Source: Polytrichum commune | Taxonomy: Eukaryota; Streptophyta; Polytrichopsida; Polytrichales; Polytrichaceae | Length of the DNA stretch: 64,000 nt | NCBI GenBank assembly: GCA_950295325.1 | Contig: OX485807.1 | Location: 46,902,440-46,966,439 of the forward strand | Reading direction: 5' to 3' | Part shown: positions 47,747-57,600 of the stretch, one piece after another | Numbering within the stretch: position 1 is the stretch's first letter | Layout of the letters: each line of letters opens with the position of its first letter | Notes under the pieces: model-generated | What the model saw: only the letters and a program-made list of their open reading frames with translations | Told to the model about the DNA's origin: nothing | Databases searched by the model: none | Position numbers and translations under genes: made by a program

Positions 47747-49473
47747 TTGCACGTGAGCGTACATGTCTTTTCCATTGGTCTGGAAGCTTGGATAAGGTGA
47801 CCCAAAAGTATATCAAACCATTCTTGCAGTTTCAACACAAGCAAATATGTAAGGATTACAAAGACGCGAAAACAATGGACAACACCGAGACTAAGTATCA
47901 TGTGATTCGTTTTTGGTGGTTGTCATCCGGATCTGCTTTGCTTTTCAGAGTGGTTGGGTTTTTGGCACTTTCGTTACAGACAATGGGGTGGTCATATGTT
48001 ATTTGTAAGTACATATCAAAATTCATTATTCAATGTCATTCATTTTTCTTCCATTGTTATATATATCTTATATTTTCTTATCCTTATATTTGTGTGTTGT
48101 CCATAGGATATGACAATAGAAGAACGTGCGGAAATGCCAACATGCAACCTTGCAGAGACTGTAGACAAAAAATGGCTCCAACAATCCGGCAACAAGATGA
48201 CTTGTTTATATGAAGCTACAGTCGACGACATGATCCGTGTCTTCATGCAAATTGCAAATTACCGGACATGGTTGAAAGGGGGTCTGATGGTAAAGGTCCT
48301 TATTTGGCATCCTTGAAACTTAAAGCAGTTGTCAGGTGTGGAGATTTAAAAATATTGGCTAATGCCACGAAGTCTTATCGAAAGGCAGAAGACGTCAACA
48401 CTAAAGATTGTACATTGGAAGGGTTAGAGCTTTTTGGTTTCACCAAACGCAAATTCAACCTATCACCGGGTGTTGATTGTGACTCTCATCGACCCGACAA
48501 AGTGAACTATTTCATTCATCGTCCCAACACCCGAGCAACTCGTCAACGCATAGAGGAATCGTTGAGTTCTGCAATTCATAGTGTGTCTCATACTACATCC
48601 GTGTTAGAGATTGTTTGTCTTACTTCTAAGTGGCACATTACAAGATTGCCACCCAACTCAGCCAAACGATGTTGGGCACTGCAGGCCATTACAGGGACTA
48701 TGTGCAATACCAAAGTCCGGATTGGAAAACGTGGCACACCTGCTCCGACATACAAAGGGCTTAGGAAGGAATTTTGCTCTTCCAACAATGTGGAGTATGA
48801 ATTTTGGTTTTGCCTTGATGATATCAAGCATTGTGTGAGTGGCAGTAAGATGAAATATGTGTTGTATTGGCCTATAGTACCCAACACATGGCCAGTGAAG
48901 ATAGGTACCAATCTATCGAGAGAGGAGGTTCCGGCACTTGAAGATGTTTAATTTCAACTACAGCAGAGGGAGATATTGTCCCCTCATCGTAGGCTTTTAA
49001 CAATCGCAACTCTTTCCATCCCTCGCTCGCATTTTTGTATGCTTCCAAACCCGGACGTCCACCCTACATTCAGGTTTGGGAAGACAGTGCATCGTAATCC
49101 AACAGCACCGCTCGCGGATCACAAAAACAAATGGGAGAGCACCGGACTTATGGAAGATTACTATGTGGTTGGAGTCACTGCCATTCCATATCCGGGCTTT
49201 GGAGTGATAATCAATATTGTCTCCAAGCAGGATATCACCTACCATGTCACAATTGGCGACATCTCGCATTGCACATGCCCGGATTTCACGAAAATGTCCT
49301 CCCATGCATTGGGAAAGAAAGGAAAATTGTTGTATTGTAAACATCTTTATTATGTGTTTAGATTTTTGTGTAAGGTGGATTACGAGAGTGACAAGTTCAT
49401 TCATGCACCTACATATACCTATAATGAGGTCATGCGACTACTTGAACTTGCTGGTATTGTAGAATGTGAATAA
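47747..49473 (+). pseudogene. MULE-like transposase pseudogene with SWIM zinc finger
   Basis: The trace begins at ARERTCLFHWSGSLDKVTQK and runs through QHKQICKDYKDAKTM and WWLSSG, then shifts frame to GFWHFRYRQWGGHML. A GT-AG intron follows (about 48004 to 48108). The next exon gives EMPTCNLAETVDKKWLQQSG and VDDMIRVFMQI, then a one-base shift at a run of G near 48280. The frame 48268-48951 contains DCDSHRPDKVNYF and WHITRLPPNSAKRCWAL. It ends in a TAA after EDV, and the same frame resumes with QLQQREILSPHRR and the SWIM finger (HCTCPDF ... YCKHLY) at about residues 100-130 of the last part, ending ELAGIVECE. Sequence for the N-terminal catalytic DDE core is missing upstream. Three or more lesions make it non-functional. 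Confidence 0.85.
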
Positions 49474-50160
49474 TATTGCAAGTGTTTTATTAAGTAACAT
49501 ATATTTGAATGTCAATAAATGACATGTTTTGGTTTGGATTATTATAATAAAAATTAGCAATAGACTAAAAGTATTTCAAATGATTCAGTAACTTCATTTT
49601 TATTTAGACTACGACCCAACCGTGAGCGGTTTGATTGATTCACACGGATAAATAATAACAAGTTTCTAAAAATAAAAAATAATCGAGAAGATTCTACGCA
49701 CATCCGCGTAATAACCTCTTCTTGGTATCCGCCTATAGATTATTCCTACTTTATCACTAGCTCAATTTGGGATAGCACCAGTCAATGTAACCAACCGGAT
49801 TCGAATCCGGGTTGATCCAGACCTAATACCAGTCTCTTACACAACTTGCATCCACAGGCAAATGTCTCAAAACCTAGTAGCTACCTACATATTGACTATT
49901 TCTAATATCTAATTTCTTTGTTTTTGTAGATTGTGGGCCTTAATTCAGCCCGTGAGCGGTTTGAGTGGTTCACAATTATGGCACCTACATATACGTATAA
50001 TGAGGTTATGCACCTACTTGAACTTGCTGGTGTTGTGGAATGTGAGTAGTTGTGCAAGTGTTGATTGTAACTACATGTATAAGGATGTCAATAAATGACA
50101 TGTATTGGTTTGGATTATAATAATAAAAATCAACAATGAATTGAAAGTGCTTTAAATGAT
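49407..50160. repeat. Duplicated transposase 3' end bracketing a tRNA-like segment
   Basis: The last ~165 bp of the transposase gene and its 3' flank (49407-49570) recur at 49981-50160, with HAPTYTYNEVM-type coding then a stop and AATGTCAATAAATGACATG. Between them lies about 400 bp that carries two copies of CGTGAGCGGTTTGA (49621 and 49951), i.e. a heptad-like core, and the tRNA-like segment annotated separately. Confidence 0.8.
49740..49815 (+). ncRNA. tRNA-like / SINE-type promoter remnant
   Basis: TAGCTCAATTTGGGATAGCA (49758-49777) resembles the D-arm/A box of a tRNA. GGATTCGAATCC (49797-49808) resembles a T-arm/B box, at the usual spacing. The T stem does not pair correctly and no acceptor stem is seen, so this is not an intact tRNA; a tRNA-derived SINE head or decayed tRNA is more likely. 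Confidence 0.4.
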
Positions 50161-50290
50161 CCATGGCAATAGGGCCCTTTCACATGTGCTTCATTTAAAA
50201 TACTGGCAATTTATAATTGAAAATATGCAATTAATTTGTCAAAATTTTGGTTGTGTACTCTAAACCCGTGTGTCTTTACTAAATTTGGAT

Positions 50291-50379
50291 TCATTGCTCA
50301 TATGTTACTGCTCATTGCTCATGTGTTACTGCTCACCGTTCACCGCTCACTGCTCATCGCTCATAAGATAGCTTCCCTC
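50291..50379 (-). repeat. Right terminal inverted repeat with heptad array
   Basis: On the minus strand from 50379: the outer end with CTATCTTATGAGC, then heptads ATGAGCG, ATGAGCA, GTGAGCG, GTGAACG, GTGAGCA, then copies spaced by GTAACA(C/T). It is the inverted partner of 44032-44114 with more divergence. Confidence 0.85.
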
Positions 50380-50434
50380 ACAATAGTAGCACATCTCGAC
50401 GTAATAATATTGCAATGTCGTCACCTTAGGATTT
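50380..50434 (-). pseudogene. Ty1/Copia gag remnant, middle part
   Basis: Only 55 bp separate the two insertions. On the minus strand it encodes the end of the gag linker (a GDDIAIL trace in one frame) and then EMCYYC, the first half of the zinc knuckle that continues at 44031. It carries the right-hand MULE target duplication at its low-coordinate end and the TAGGATTT duplication (50427-50434) at the other. Confidence 0.75.
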
Positions 50435-53140
50435 AAGGTTTAAGCCCAGAATACTTATTTCTAGCATAATTTCCTCAAATCTTAATCAATGTTAGAGTGT
50501 TTTATATGCTTTGGATGCGTCTTTCAAAGGCGCATCCAATGCACCTATCCGTTTGTGAATCAAAATTGTAGAAAAACAGTTATACTAGAAAGAAACATTA
50601 TGAGCTTAAACCCAAAATGTTTCTTTCGAGCATAATTTCCTCAAATCTTCATCAATGTTGGAGTGTCTTTCAAAGGCGCATCCAATGCACCTATCCGTTT
50701 GTGAATAAGAGTTGTAGAAAAACAATTATGATAGAAAACCCATAATGTTTCTTTCTAGTATAACTTCCTCGAATCTTGATCAATGTTGAAGTGTCTTATA
50801 TGCTTTGGATGCGTCTTTCAAAGGCGCATCCAATGCACCTATCCGTTTGTGAATCAGAATTGTAGAACAACAATTATGCTAGAAAGAAGCATTCTGAGCT
50901 TAAACCCATAATGCTTCTTTCTAGCACAACTTCTTCAAATCTTCATCAATGTTGGAGTGTCTTTCAAAGGCGCATCCAATGCACCTATCCGTTTGTGAAT
51001 CATAGTTGTAGAAAAAAAATTATGATAGAAAGCCCAGAATTTTTTTTCTAGCATAATTTCCTCGAATCTTGATCAATGTTAGAGTGTCTTATATGCTTTG
51101 GATGCGTCTTTTAAAGGCGCATCCAATGCACCCATCCGTTTGTTAATCAGAGTTGTAGAAAAACAGTTATGCTAGAAAGAAGCATTTTGAGCTTAAACCC
51201 ATAATGCTTCTTTCTAGCATAACTTCCTCAAATTTTCATCAATGTTGGAGTGCCTTTTATGCTTTGGATGCGTCTTTGAAATAAATATCCAATGCACCCA
51301 TCCGTTTGTGAATCAGAGTTGTAGAAAAACAGTTATGCTAGAAAGAAACATTATGAGCTTAAACCCATAATGCTTCTTTCTAGTATAACTTCCTCAAATA
51401 TTCATCAATGTTGGAGTGTCCTATATGCTTTGGATGCGTCTTTGAAAGGCGCATCCAATGCACGTATCCGTTTGTGAATCAGAGTTGTAGAAAAATAATT
51501 ATGATAGAAAACACATAATATTTTTTTCTAGCATAACTTCTTCGATTCTTGATCAATGTTAGAGTGTCTTATATGCTTTGGATGCGTCTTTCAAAGGCGC
51601 ATCTAATGCACCCATCTGTTTGTGAATCAGAGTTGTAAAAAAACAGTTATGCTAGAAAGAAGCATTTTGAGCTTAAACCCAGAATGCTTCTTTCTAGTAT
51701 AACTTCCTCAAATCTTCATCAATGCTGGAGTGTCTTTCAAAGGTGCATCCAATGCACTTATCCGTTTATGAATCAGAGTTGTAGAAAAAAAATTATGCTA
51801 AAAAGCGTAGAATACTTCTTTCTAGCATAATTTGCTCAAATCTTCATCAATGTTGGAGTGTCTTATATGCTTTGGATGCGTCTTTCAAAGGCGCATCCAA
51901 TGCACCTATTATTTTGCGAATCGGAGTTGTAGAAAAAACGTATTCTAGAAAGAAGCATTCTGGATTTAAATCCAGAATGTTTTTTTTTAGCATAACTTCC
52001 TCAAAACTTGATGAATGTTGGAATGTCTTATATGCTTTAGATGCGTCTTTCAAAGGCGCATCCAATGCACCTATCCGTTTGTGAATCAGAGTTATAGAAA
52101 AAAACTATGCTAGAAAGAAGCATTCTGGGCTTACATCCAAAATTCTTCTTTCTAGCATAACTTCCTCAAATCTTGATCAATGTTGGAGTGTCTTTTATGC
52201 TTTTAATGCGTCCAATGCAACTTTGCATTTAGCAATCAAAGTTGTAGAAAAAAAATTATGGGTTGTTGAATGTGGCTGGGTATCTTAGGAAGTTATAAAA
52301 ATGTTTTAAATTATATTATTTTGTTTTTGCAACATTCGAGCTTTCCACGGGAAATTATTCATACATGAAACTTTCAATGGATTCTCAAATGCCCATCCCG
52401 GATGTGCATAGGAGGGCTTTTGATGCCCTAAGATTAGGGGATGAATTTGAGGTTGATTTGATTGATTTGAGCGTCTCTGATGAGGAATTCCTAGAGGGGG
52501 AGCCCCTTATGCCTCCTTTAGAAGAGGAGGAGGAGGAGCTGGTTATGCCACCTCTAGAAGATGATGTGGATGAAGACTTATATGTGCCCCCTTTACATGA
52601 TGAGATGCTAGTGGGAGAAGACGTGCCCTTGCTGCCAATTGCAGAGAGACCTAGAGGTGTAGATGGCGAGGAGGAGCCTAATCTTCGTCGTATTTTTTCT
52701 CGTACCAATCTGACGATGCCTAGGGCATGTACCTTATCACGATTTGTTCTTCTTGTGGGGTCCTCTGTGGATTTGTCGCATGACACTAAGCTCAATGATC
52801 CTAGGCGAATGAATATGGATGCAACCTGTTTTTTAATGTTGATTTTTGATTTGCCTGATTTATTTGGGATTATGGCACGTCCCGCCAATCGTCGAGTGAA
52901 GATCAGGGATCTAGTTGAGTTTAGCGATTGGCTACGTGTTATCTCTGACCCGATTGTCGTGAGGATTTATGCTGGGAGCGATCGCGATGAGTGGGATAGT
53001 TTTGGGGCTAAGTTGGTGGAGATGTTGAGGGTTCCTTTGGGTTTGATCTTAACCTGCAGTAATGATAGTCATATTCTATCTCGCAATCATGTTAATGTGT
53101 CAGTGGTTGCCATGTCGCAGGCCTTGCATGTTTTAGGTGC
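50435..53140. mobile_element. Insertion of hairpin satellite plus ORF into Copia gag
   Basis: A 2706-bp segment flanked by the direct repeat TAGGATTT (50427-50434 and 53141-53148). Removing it joins two gag pieces (ending LMHKI and starting before GDD) that are contiguous in related Copia gags, so it is a true insertion. An 8-bp duplication suggests a hAT-like or similar integration, but the ends (AAGGTTTAAGCC and, inverted, GCACCTAAAACA) are not inverted repeats of each other. It consists of a satellite array (to about 52260) and one ORF reading to and beyond its right border. The class is unknown. Confidence 0.65.
50440..52260. repeat. Satellite array, ~147/164-bp units with two hairpins each
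   Basis: About twelve head-to-tail units. Most hold GGATGCGTCTTT-C-AAAGGCGCATCC (a near-perfect inverted repeat; several units are trimmed to CTTTCAAAGGCGCATCC) and then CCGTTTGTGAATCAGAGTTGTAGAAAA. Many go on to a second inverted repeat, TGCTAGAAAGAAGCATT ... AATGCTTCTTTCTAGCA (17-bp perfect stem in the copy at 50878-50927). Spacing alternates between about 147 and about 164 bp. No coding frame is conserved between units. Confidence 0.9.
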
Positions 53141-53225
53141 TAGGATTTGCCGTGTTTTATATCTTGTGCATCAAACATGTTGTCACAAACTTCATAGTCA
53201 ACCCCTTCATCGACATCATCTCTAA
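52365..53225 (+). CDS. Unrecognised acidic protein ORF
   Basis: A 286-codon frame starting about 100 bp after the satellite array. Residues 20-90 are very acidic and proline-rich, with repeated MPPLE(E/D) and VPPL units. A mixed hydrophobic region follows (ACTLSRFVLLVGSSVDLSHD, LMLIFDLPDLFGIM, VKIRDLVEFSDWLRVI). I recognise no domain. The frame crosses the right border of the insertion at 53140, so its last ~28 codons come from antisense Copia gag. The native protein therefore either ended differently or the copy is truncated. The long uninterrupted frame with biased composition argues that it was once coding. It could be a structural (gag-like) or accessory protein of an unknown element. Confidence 0.45.
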   Translation: MKLSMDSQMPIPDVHRRAFDALRLGDEFEVDLIDLSVSDEEFLEGEPLMPPLEEEEEELVMPPLEDDVDEDLYVPPLHDEMLVGEDVPLLPIAERPRGVDGEEEPNLRRIFSRTNLTMPRACTLSRFVLLVGSSVDLSHDTKLNDPRRMNMDATCFLMLIFDLPDLFGIMARPANRRVKIRDLVEFSDWLRVISDPIVVRIYAGSDRDEWDSFGAKLVEMLRVPLGLILTCSNDSHILSRNHVNVSVVAMSQALHVLGARICRVLYLVHQTCCHKLHSQPLHRHHL

Positions 53226-53712
53226 GGTGGTAATCAAGTGTTCGTATGATGGTTTCAAACTCTTAAGCAAAGTCAATGATGCCTCCAAGCAAGCAAATTA
53301 ATTCATAAGTGCCTTGATTTTGTTGATGTGGTCCAACAAATCATTACCTTCTTGCATCTTCCACGTGAAGAACTTACAGCAAATGAAAATAATTTTTAAC
53401 AATTTTTTTGTCTCATGGATGTTGCAAATGGTTTTTTTTTATGTCTCTGCTGGTTTTTTCCGACTTCTAATATACGCAAGTTGATTGTCCGCCAAGTTGA
53501 GTGTAATGAAGGATATTGTTTTCTTGATACGTCTTTGGTATTTTTTCATCACTTGGAACAACTTTGAAAGATGAAATTTCCTCATATTCGTCCATAATGC
53601 CTCAAAGGTCTATGAAAGCTAACCCCACTTTCAATTTGAGTTTCCAAATATTGAAATATTCTTCATTAAAATTGTCAATGACTCTAGCATCCTCACCCTC
53701 AAGTGATGTCAT
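53141..53712 (-). pseudogene. Ty1/Copia gag remnant, 5' part
   Basis: Read from the ATG at 53712 on the minus strand: MTSLEGEDARVIDNFNEEYF, then WKLKLKVGLAFIDL, a shift to frames carrying LNLADNQLAYI, FFTWKMQEGNDLLDHINKIK, FACLEASLTLL and LKPSYEHLITTLEMMSM, ending KFVTTCLMHKI at about 53155. These are the typical UBN2-type Copia gag blocks in order. There is at least one in-frame stop and more than one frameshift. No tRNA-primer site or LTR was recognised upstream of the ATG. Confidence 0.85.
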
Positions 53713-53799
53713 CTTAGGCACAAAGATTGGAGATTAAATCTTTCATCATTCAAATCGTACATTTCTACATGTTTTTATGTCCTCAATGGCTTCACAAGC

Positions 53800-55010
53800 C
53801 TCAATCAACCCCTCTTAAGCTAAAAAAATCCCTCGAACTTCAAATCTACTCTAATCAAATTCTCTTACTTTTAGTCCACTCAAGTTGAACCCCCTCGAAC
53901 CCAAATGAACATTTGAAACTTTAACCCATTCAAGTCACGCTCTTTTGCTCTCAAATGTGTCTTTGCACATTCAATGCACTTAAGTCATATATTTTGGACT
54001 TAAAATTGGCCCTTTTGCCTTCCAAAATGCATTTGCATCCTTAATCCACTCAAGTCATAATAATCATTATATTCAGTAATCGGAGACTTTTACATGATTT
54101 TGAGACTATTGAAAGACGTAGTTTTTCAAATAAAGAACAAGAAAAACACAAAAATATATTCAATGTGACTTAATAAAGTGATTTGCATGGGCGGCACTAA
54201 CCAATTTGGCACAAATACATGTCATCACAATAAGAAATTGAACTAGATATTAAATCATTTGCATTTATTTTGAGACTTTCCAAAGTCTCTAATTAACGAA
54301 TATAGTGATATATCATTTTAAACTAAAATGAGCCCTTTTGGTCTCTAATGTGTTTTTGCACCCTCAATCTACTCATGTCAAATTGTTGAACTCAAATGAT
54401 TTTTTGTTTAAATACATCTTTGCACCTTCAAATCATGCCCTATTGAATTATAATATGCACTTGCATCATTAAATCACTCAAATCAACTCATTTTCAACTC
54501 ATATGTACTTATGCACCTTCAAATCACTCAAATCAAGTCCTCTTCAATTCAAACGTGCATATGCACCCCTCAAACCACTCAAATCAAGTCCTATTCAAAT
54601 CTAATGTGATTTTGCATCCTCAAGTTACTCCAATTAGGCCTTCTTCAACTCCAATATGCCTTAGCACTCCCAATACGTTCAAATTATGTCTTCTACAACC
54701 TAAATGACCTTAATACTTTCAAATGTGCACAATTGCACTCAACAACCTCAACTTAGGTCTTCTTCAACTCAAATGATCTTAATACCGTCAAATATGCACA
54801 ATTTGTATTCAACAACCTTAAATCATGCCCTCTTCATTTCAAATGAGTTTAATATCCTTAAATGTGTACAATTGCACTTCACAACCTCAAATCATATCCT
54901 CTTCAACTCAAATGACCTCTAATACACTCGAATATGCACAAATGCACTCAACAAACTCAAATCACCATTCAATTGCATCAAGTATGCATTCAAGCATTAT
55001 AAGCACTCAA
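53800..55010. repeat. Degenerate minisatellite
   Basis: Repeats of roughly 50-75 bp built on CTCAAATCA-(T/A)(G/C)-CC(T/C)TCTTCAACTCAAAT followed by TGCA(C/A)-TTGCAC. It is interrupted at about 54060-54310 by unrelated AT-rich sequence. The small frames here come from the repeat and are not genes. Confidence 0.75.
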
Positions 55011-55279
55011 ATCAACACTTACAACCTCCAAATATGTATTTGTTTACCTACAATGCTCCAATGCTCCAAACCTCCAGGCACCAACCAATGCCCTAGAAGT
55101 GCACCAATGTACCTCCAACATGAAGCACCCAAAGGCTCCTCCAAACATTCAAACCTCTCAAGATCCACTCTCTAACCAACTAGCAATCAAATCTCTAACA
55201 TTATAACTTGCGTGAATGGGCTCATAACTTATTAAAGCACAACAAAACCAAAGATCAAATTGCACAATCAAATACACAT

Positions 55280-55410
55280 GCACAAACCATATGGGATTAT
55301 TCAAACCTTATTCATTCTTATACCTCTTAACAATCACATTCTTATGACTACGAGCAACTTAATGCTATATCTTCAACAAAATCTAATCTTTTAACTTCAA
55401 CACTTATTAA
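55280..55410. repeat. Dispersed repeat shared with 42.64-42.79 kb
   Basis: Contains ATTATTCAAACCTTATT and ATCTTCAACAAAATCTAATC in the same order and strand as the copy at 42640-42790. See that entry for the possible link to Copia ends. Confidence 0.45.
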
Positions 55411-55864
55411 AGGAGTTGTGGAGTTTGTTCTTCAAGAAACTCAAGCTAGAACAACACCTCTCATCTTCTACACTCCCTAGGACATGGACAACCGTAATCT
55501 TTGTAAGCTTCACATATTTTGCAATAATGTGCGTCAAGAGGTGGTTAGCATTCAATGCCTTCCACAAGCAAGTCAAAGGGTTCACATAAAAAGAAGGCAA
55601 CATTGTTGCCTTGCTATTACTCTTCATGGCCATCTTGAACATGCTCTGCTACAAAATGAGCTCCCAACAATCTAACAAAGGTATGAAATGCTTTGTCCCA
55701 ACCCCCACCTTTGTTGATTTCACCTCACAATAGAACCCCTTCAAGATATCAAGGTGTTTCCCAAATAAATCCCCGCATCCCTTTTGCATCCAATATTGCG
55801 GTGTATACAACACCCAAAACATCAAACACCAACAATTGTTGGAAATGGTCGTCCAACTCATCAA
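55397..55864 (-). pseudogene. hAT-like transposase C-terminal fragment
   Basis: One reading frame of about 156 codons broken by a single TAG (at about 55645, where Gln would fit). It shows ILKGFYCEVKSTKVGVGTKH, NPLTCLWKALNANHLLTHII and then VLGSVEDERCCSSLSFLKNK, a motif of the C-terminal dimerisation region of hAT-type (ZNF862-like) transposases. The N-terminal BED finger and catalytic RNase H-like core are absent. Two hAT-type MITEs lie at the other end of the window, but nothing shows this family moved them. Confidence 0.65.
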
Positions 55865-55899
55865 TGGATCTTATTTAAATCCAATGGCACCATTGAAAT

Positions 55900-56528
55900 C
55901 AACCCCTCCATGTCATTCTCCATAGCATCCCCATGACATTCCCTCATCAAATCCCACTACATCACTAGGAGAGGCCCCTCATATATAAACTTGAAGCTGC
56001 CATTGCCACTCAAATTTAAAAGGAGGTCGTTCTGACAACAAGGACATGGGGTTGGAACGGAAGGAAAGCAATAACAATGAAAAGATGCGAGGAGGGTTTT
56101 GTTCACCACAATTTTAACAGCGAAAGGGGAGAATCACCAAAATTGCCACATGAGTAGGATTATGTAATGAGGTTTACGAGGGCCAACGGACCAATTTTTA
56201 ATTAGTAAAATAAGAAACTACATAAAGCTAATTGGCTGCAATTAGTAAGCCAATTTAGACTAGGTAGGAGGCAAGTAAACATTAGTGAGATTATTTGATT
56301 AATTATTAAGCCACGAAACAAGCCACTTAGGATTAGGGAGCCCTATGGTGATTAATAATCACCTAGGCCACATAGGTGAGGCAACCGGAGGTGGAAGTAA
56401 GTAAGGGCCAAGAAATGACTTCTTGGTTAGCCTTATCAATCTTCCTCAAACCTAGATGGTGATAGGTAGATTTTAGAACACAATCTATGCAATTTAAATG
56501 CAAAAGAAGATGAGAACTATATGTGTTT

Positions 56529-56573
<45 letters not shown>

Positions 56574-57290
56574 CACACAAAGTTGGTTTGTTTAATTCAA
56601 TCATAAGTGATTCGTGTGAATCAAATTAACTATCGATTGATTACATTAACTTACAACAATTAAGACTTAAGAAGTAATTAATTGAAAAATCAAACATAAT
56701 GAGGAGAACTATGAATGAAGATTGTATTGCGATGGTTCTTATCAAACATTGTTATGCTTGCACATTATATCAATATAAACGTTGATTGGCTTTACTATTA
56801 CCATGCTAAAATTAGAGTGTGACCAATTAAAATGGGCATGCATTATAAATAGGTTACATATAATTATAGCAAAGACTGAGACATAACAAGTATGTCTAAA
56901 ATTAGGCATTGACTAATTATAACTCGCACTAATATATAATATGAATGTGCTAAAAATAGACCATAACATATATGATTACGATTTTAAATATTAATTGTTA
57001 AAGCAACTACCTTATAGAGGGATTGGAAAGTGAAAGGACATAATTAAGTTGAGAGAATGACTCAAAGATGCCTCGTCAAGAGTCGGTAAGGAAAAGAGAA
57101 GTTGTATAGGCATTAATACTTGGGTAGAGAGAAAATCTCCTCTACATGGTAAAAGAGTGTCTAACAACAATTTCATTATCATTAAATTGCTCTCTACTTA
57201 TGTTTCAACGGAAAGGGGTTCCGACAACGAAGACTAACAACTATCGGACTAGGAAGAAGAGATGAGAAAGAAAAAAAGTTTTGGAACGAA
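55900..57290. other. Intergenic, no recognisable gene
   Basis: AT-rich. A pure (TA)n tract of about 36 bp, followed by short ACAC repeats, lies at 56532-56578. No frame of interest. Confidence 0.6.
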
Positions 57291-57295
57291 AGGCA

Positions 57296-57600
57296 TTTGG
57301 TCACTTACCGATTTGGAGGAAAAATTAACTTGGATACTTGGCTACTTGACAATTTGAAAGAAAAAAAAAACTTGGCTACGTGGTTTACATGGCTACTTGA
57401 CGATTTGGAGGAAAAAATAACTTGTTTACTTGGTTACCTAACTACTTGGTGATTTGGAGGAAAAATTAATTTGGATACTTGTCTACATAGCGATTTAGAT
57501 GAGAAGATAACTTCGATACTTGGCTACTTAGCAATTTGGAAGAAGAATTGAACTTGTTACTTGGACACTTGGATACTTAAATTACTTAATTCCTTGAAGA
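57296..57600. repeat. Degenerate tandem repeat
   Basis: Four to five diverged copies of about 60-65 bp, each with ACTTGG(C/A)TAC(T/A)T, then GATTTGGAGGAAAAA-TAACTT. Non-coding. Confidence 0.7.

Larger units (their letters stand above)
44032..50379. mobile_element. MULE-like DNA transposon with heptad-array ends, inserted in Copia gag
   Basis: A 6348-bp element bounded by a 9-bp target-site duplication ACAATAGTA (44023-44031 and 50380-50388; a shared G makes it 10). The ends are inverted: GGGGGAGTGCTATCTTGTGA on the left, GAGGGAAGCTATCTTATGA on the right read inward. Each leads into an array of TGAGCRG heptads. A 9-10-bp duplication and the encoded transposase with a SWIM finger both fit the Mutator superfamily. 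It carries two divergent decayed genes (44895-46327 minus, 47747-49473 plus) with a palindrome array between them. Joining the outer flanks restores the Copia zinc knuckle, so the boundaries are supported independently. Confidence 0.9.

Noticed and set aside
49740-49815. Functional tRNA gene
   Set aside because: A and B box resemblance only; the T stem does not pair and no acceptor stem is present.
50440-52260. CRISPR-like regular repeats
   Set aside because: Units are 147-164 bp, tandem without unique spacers, in a plant genome with no cas genes; it is a satellite.
52385-52888. 167-codon serine-rich minus-strand ORF
   Set aside because: Antisense of the acidic Glu-rich plus-strand ORF; runs of GAG/GAA read as Ser/Pro on the other strand.
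54704-55175. ORFs of 72 and 116 codons
   Set aside because: They are translations of the minisatellite (repeated SNVHNCTQQP-like blocks), not a gene.
42640-55410. LTR pair of the Copia element
   Set aside because: The shared sequence at 42.64 and 55.28 kb is too diverged and too far from the gag start, and no primer-binding site or TG...CA ends were found.
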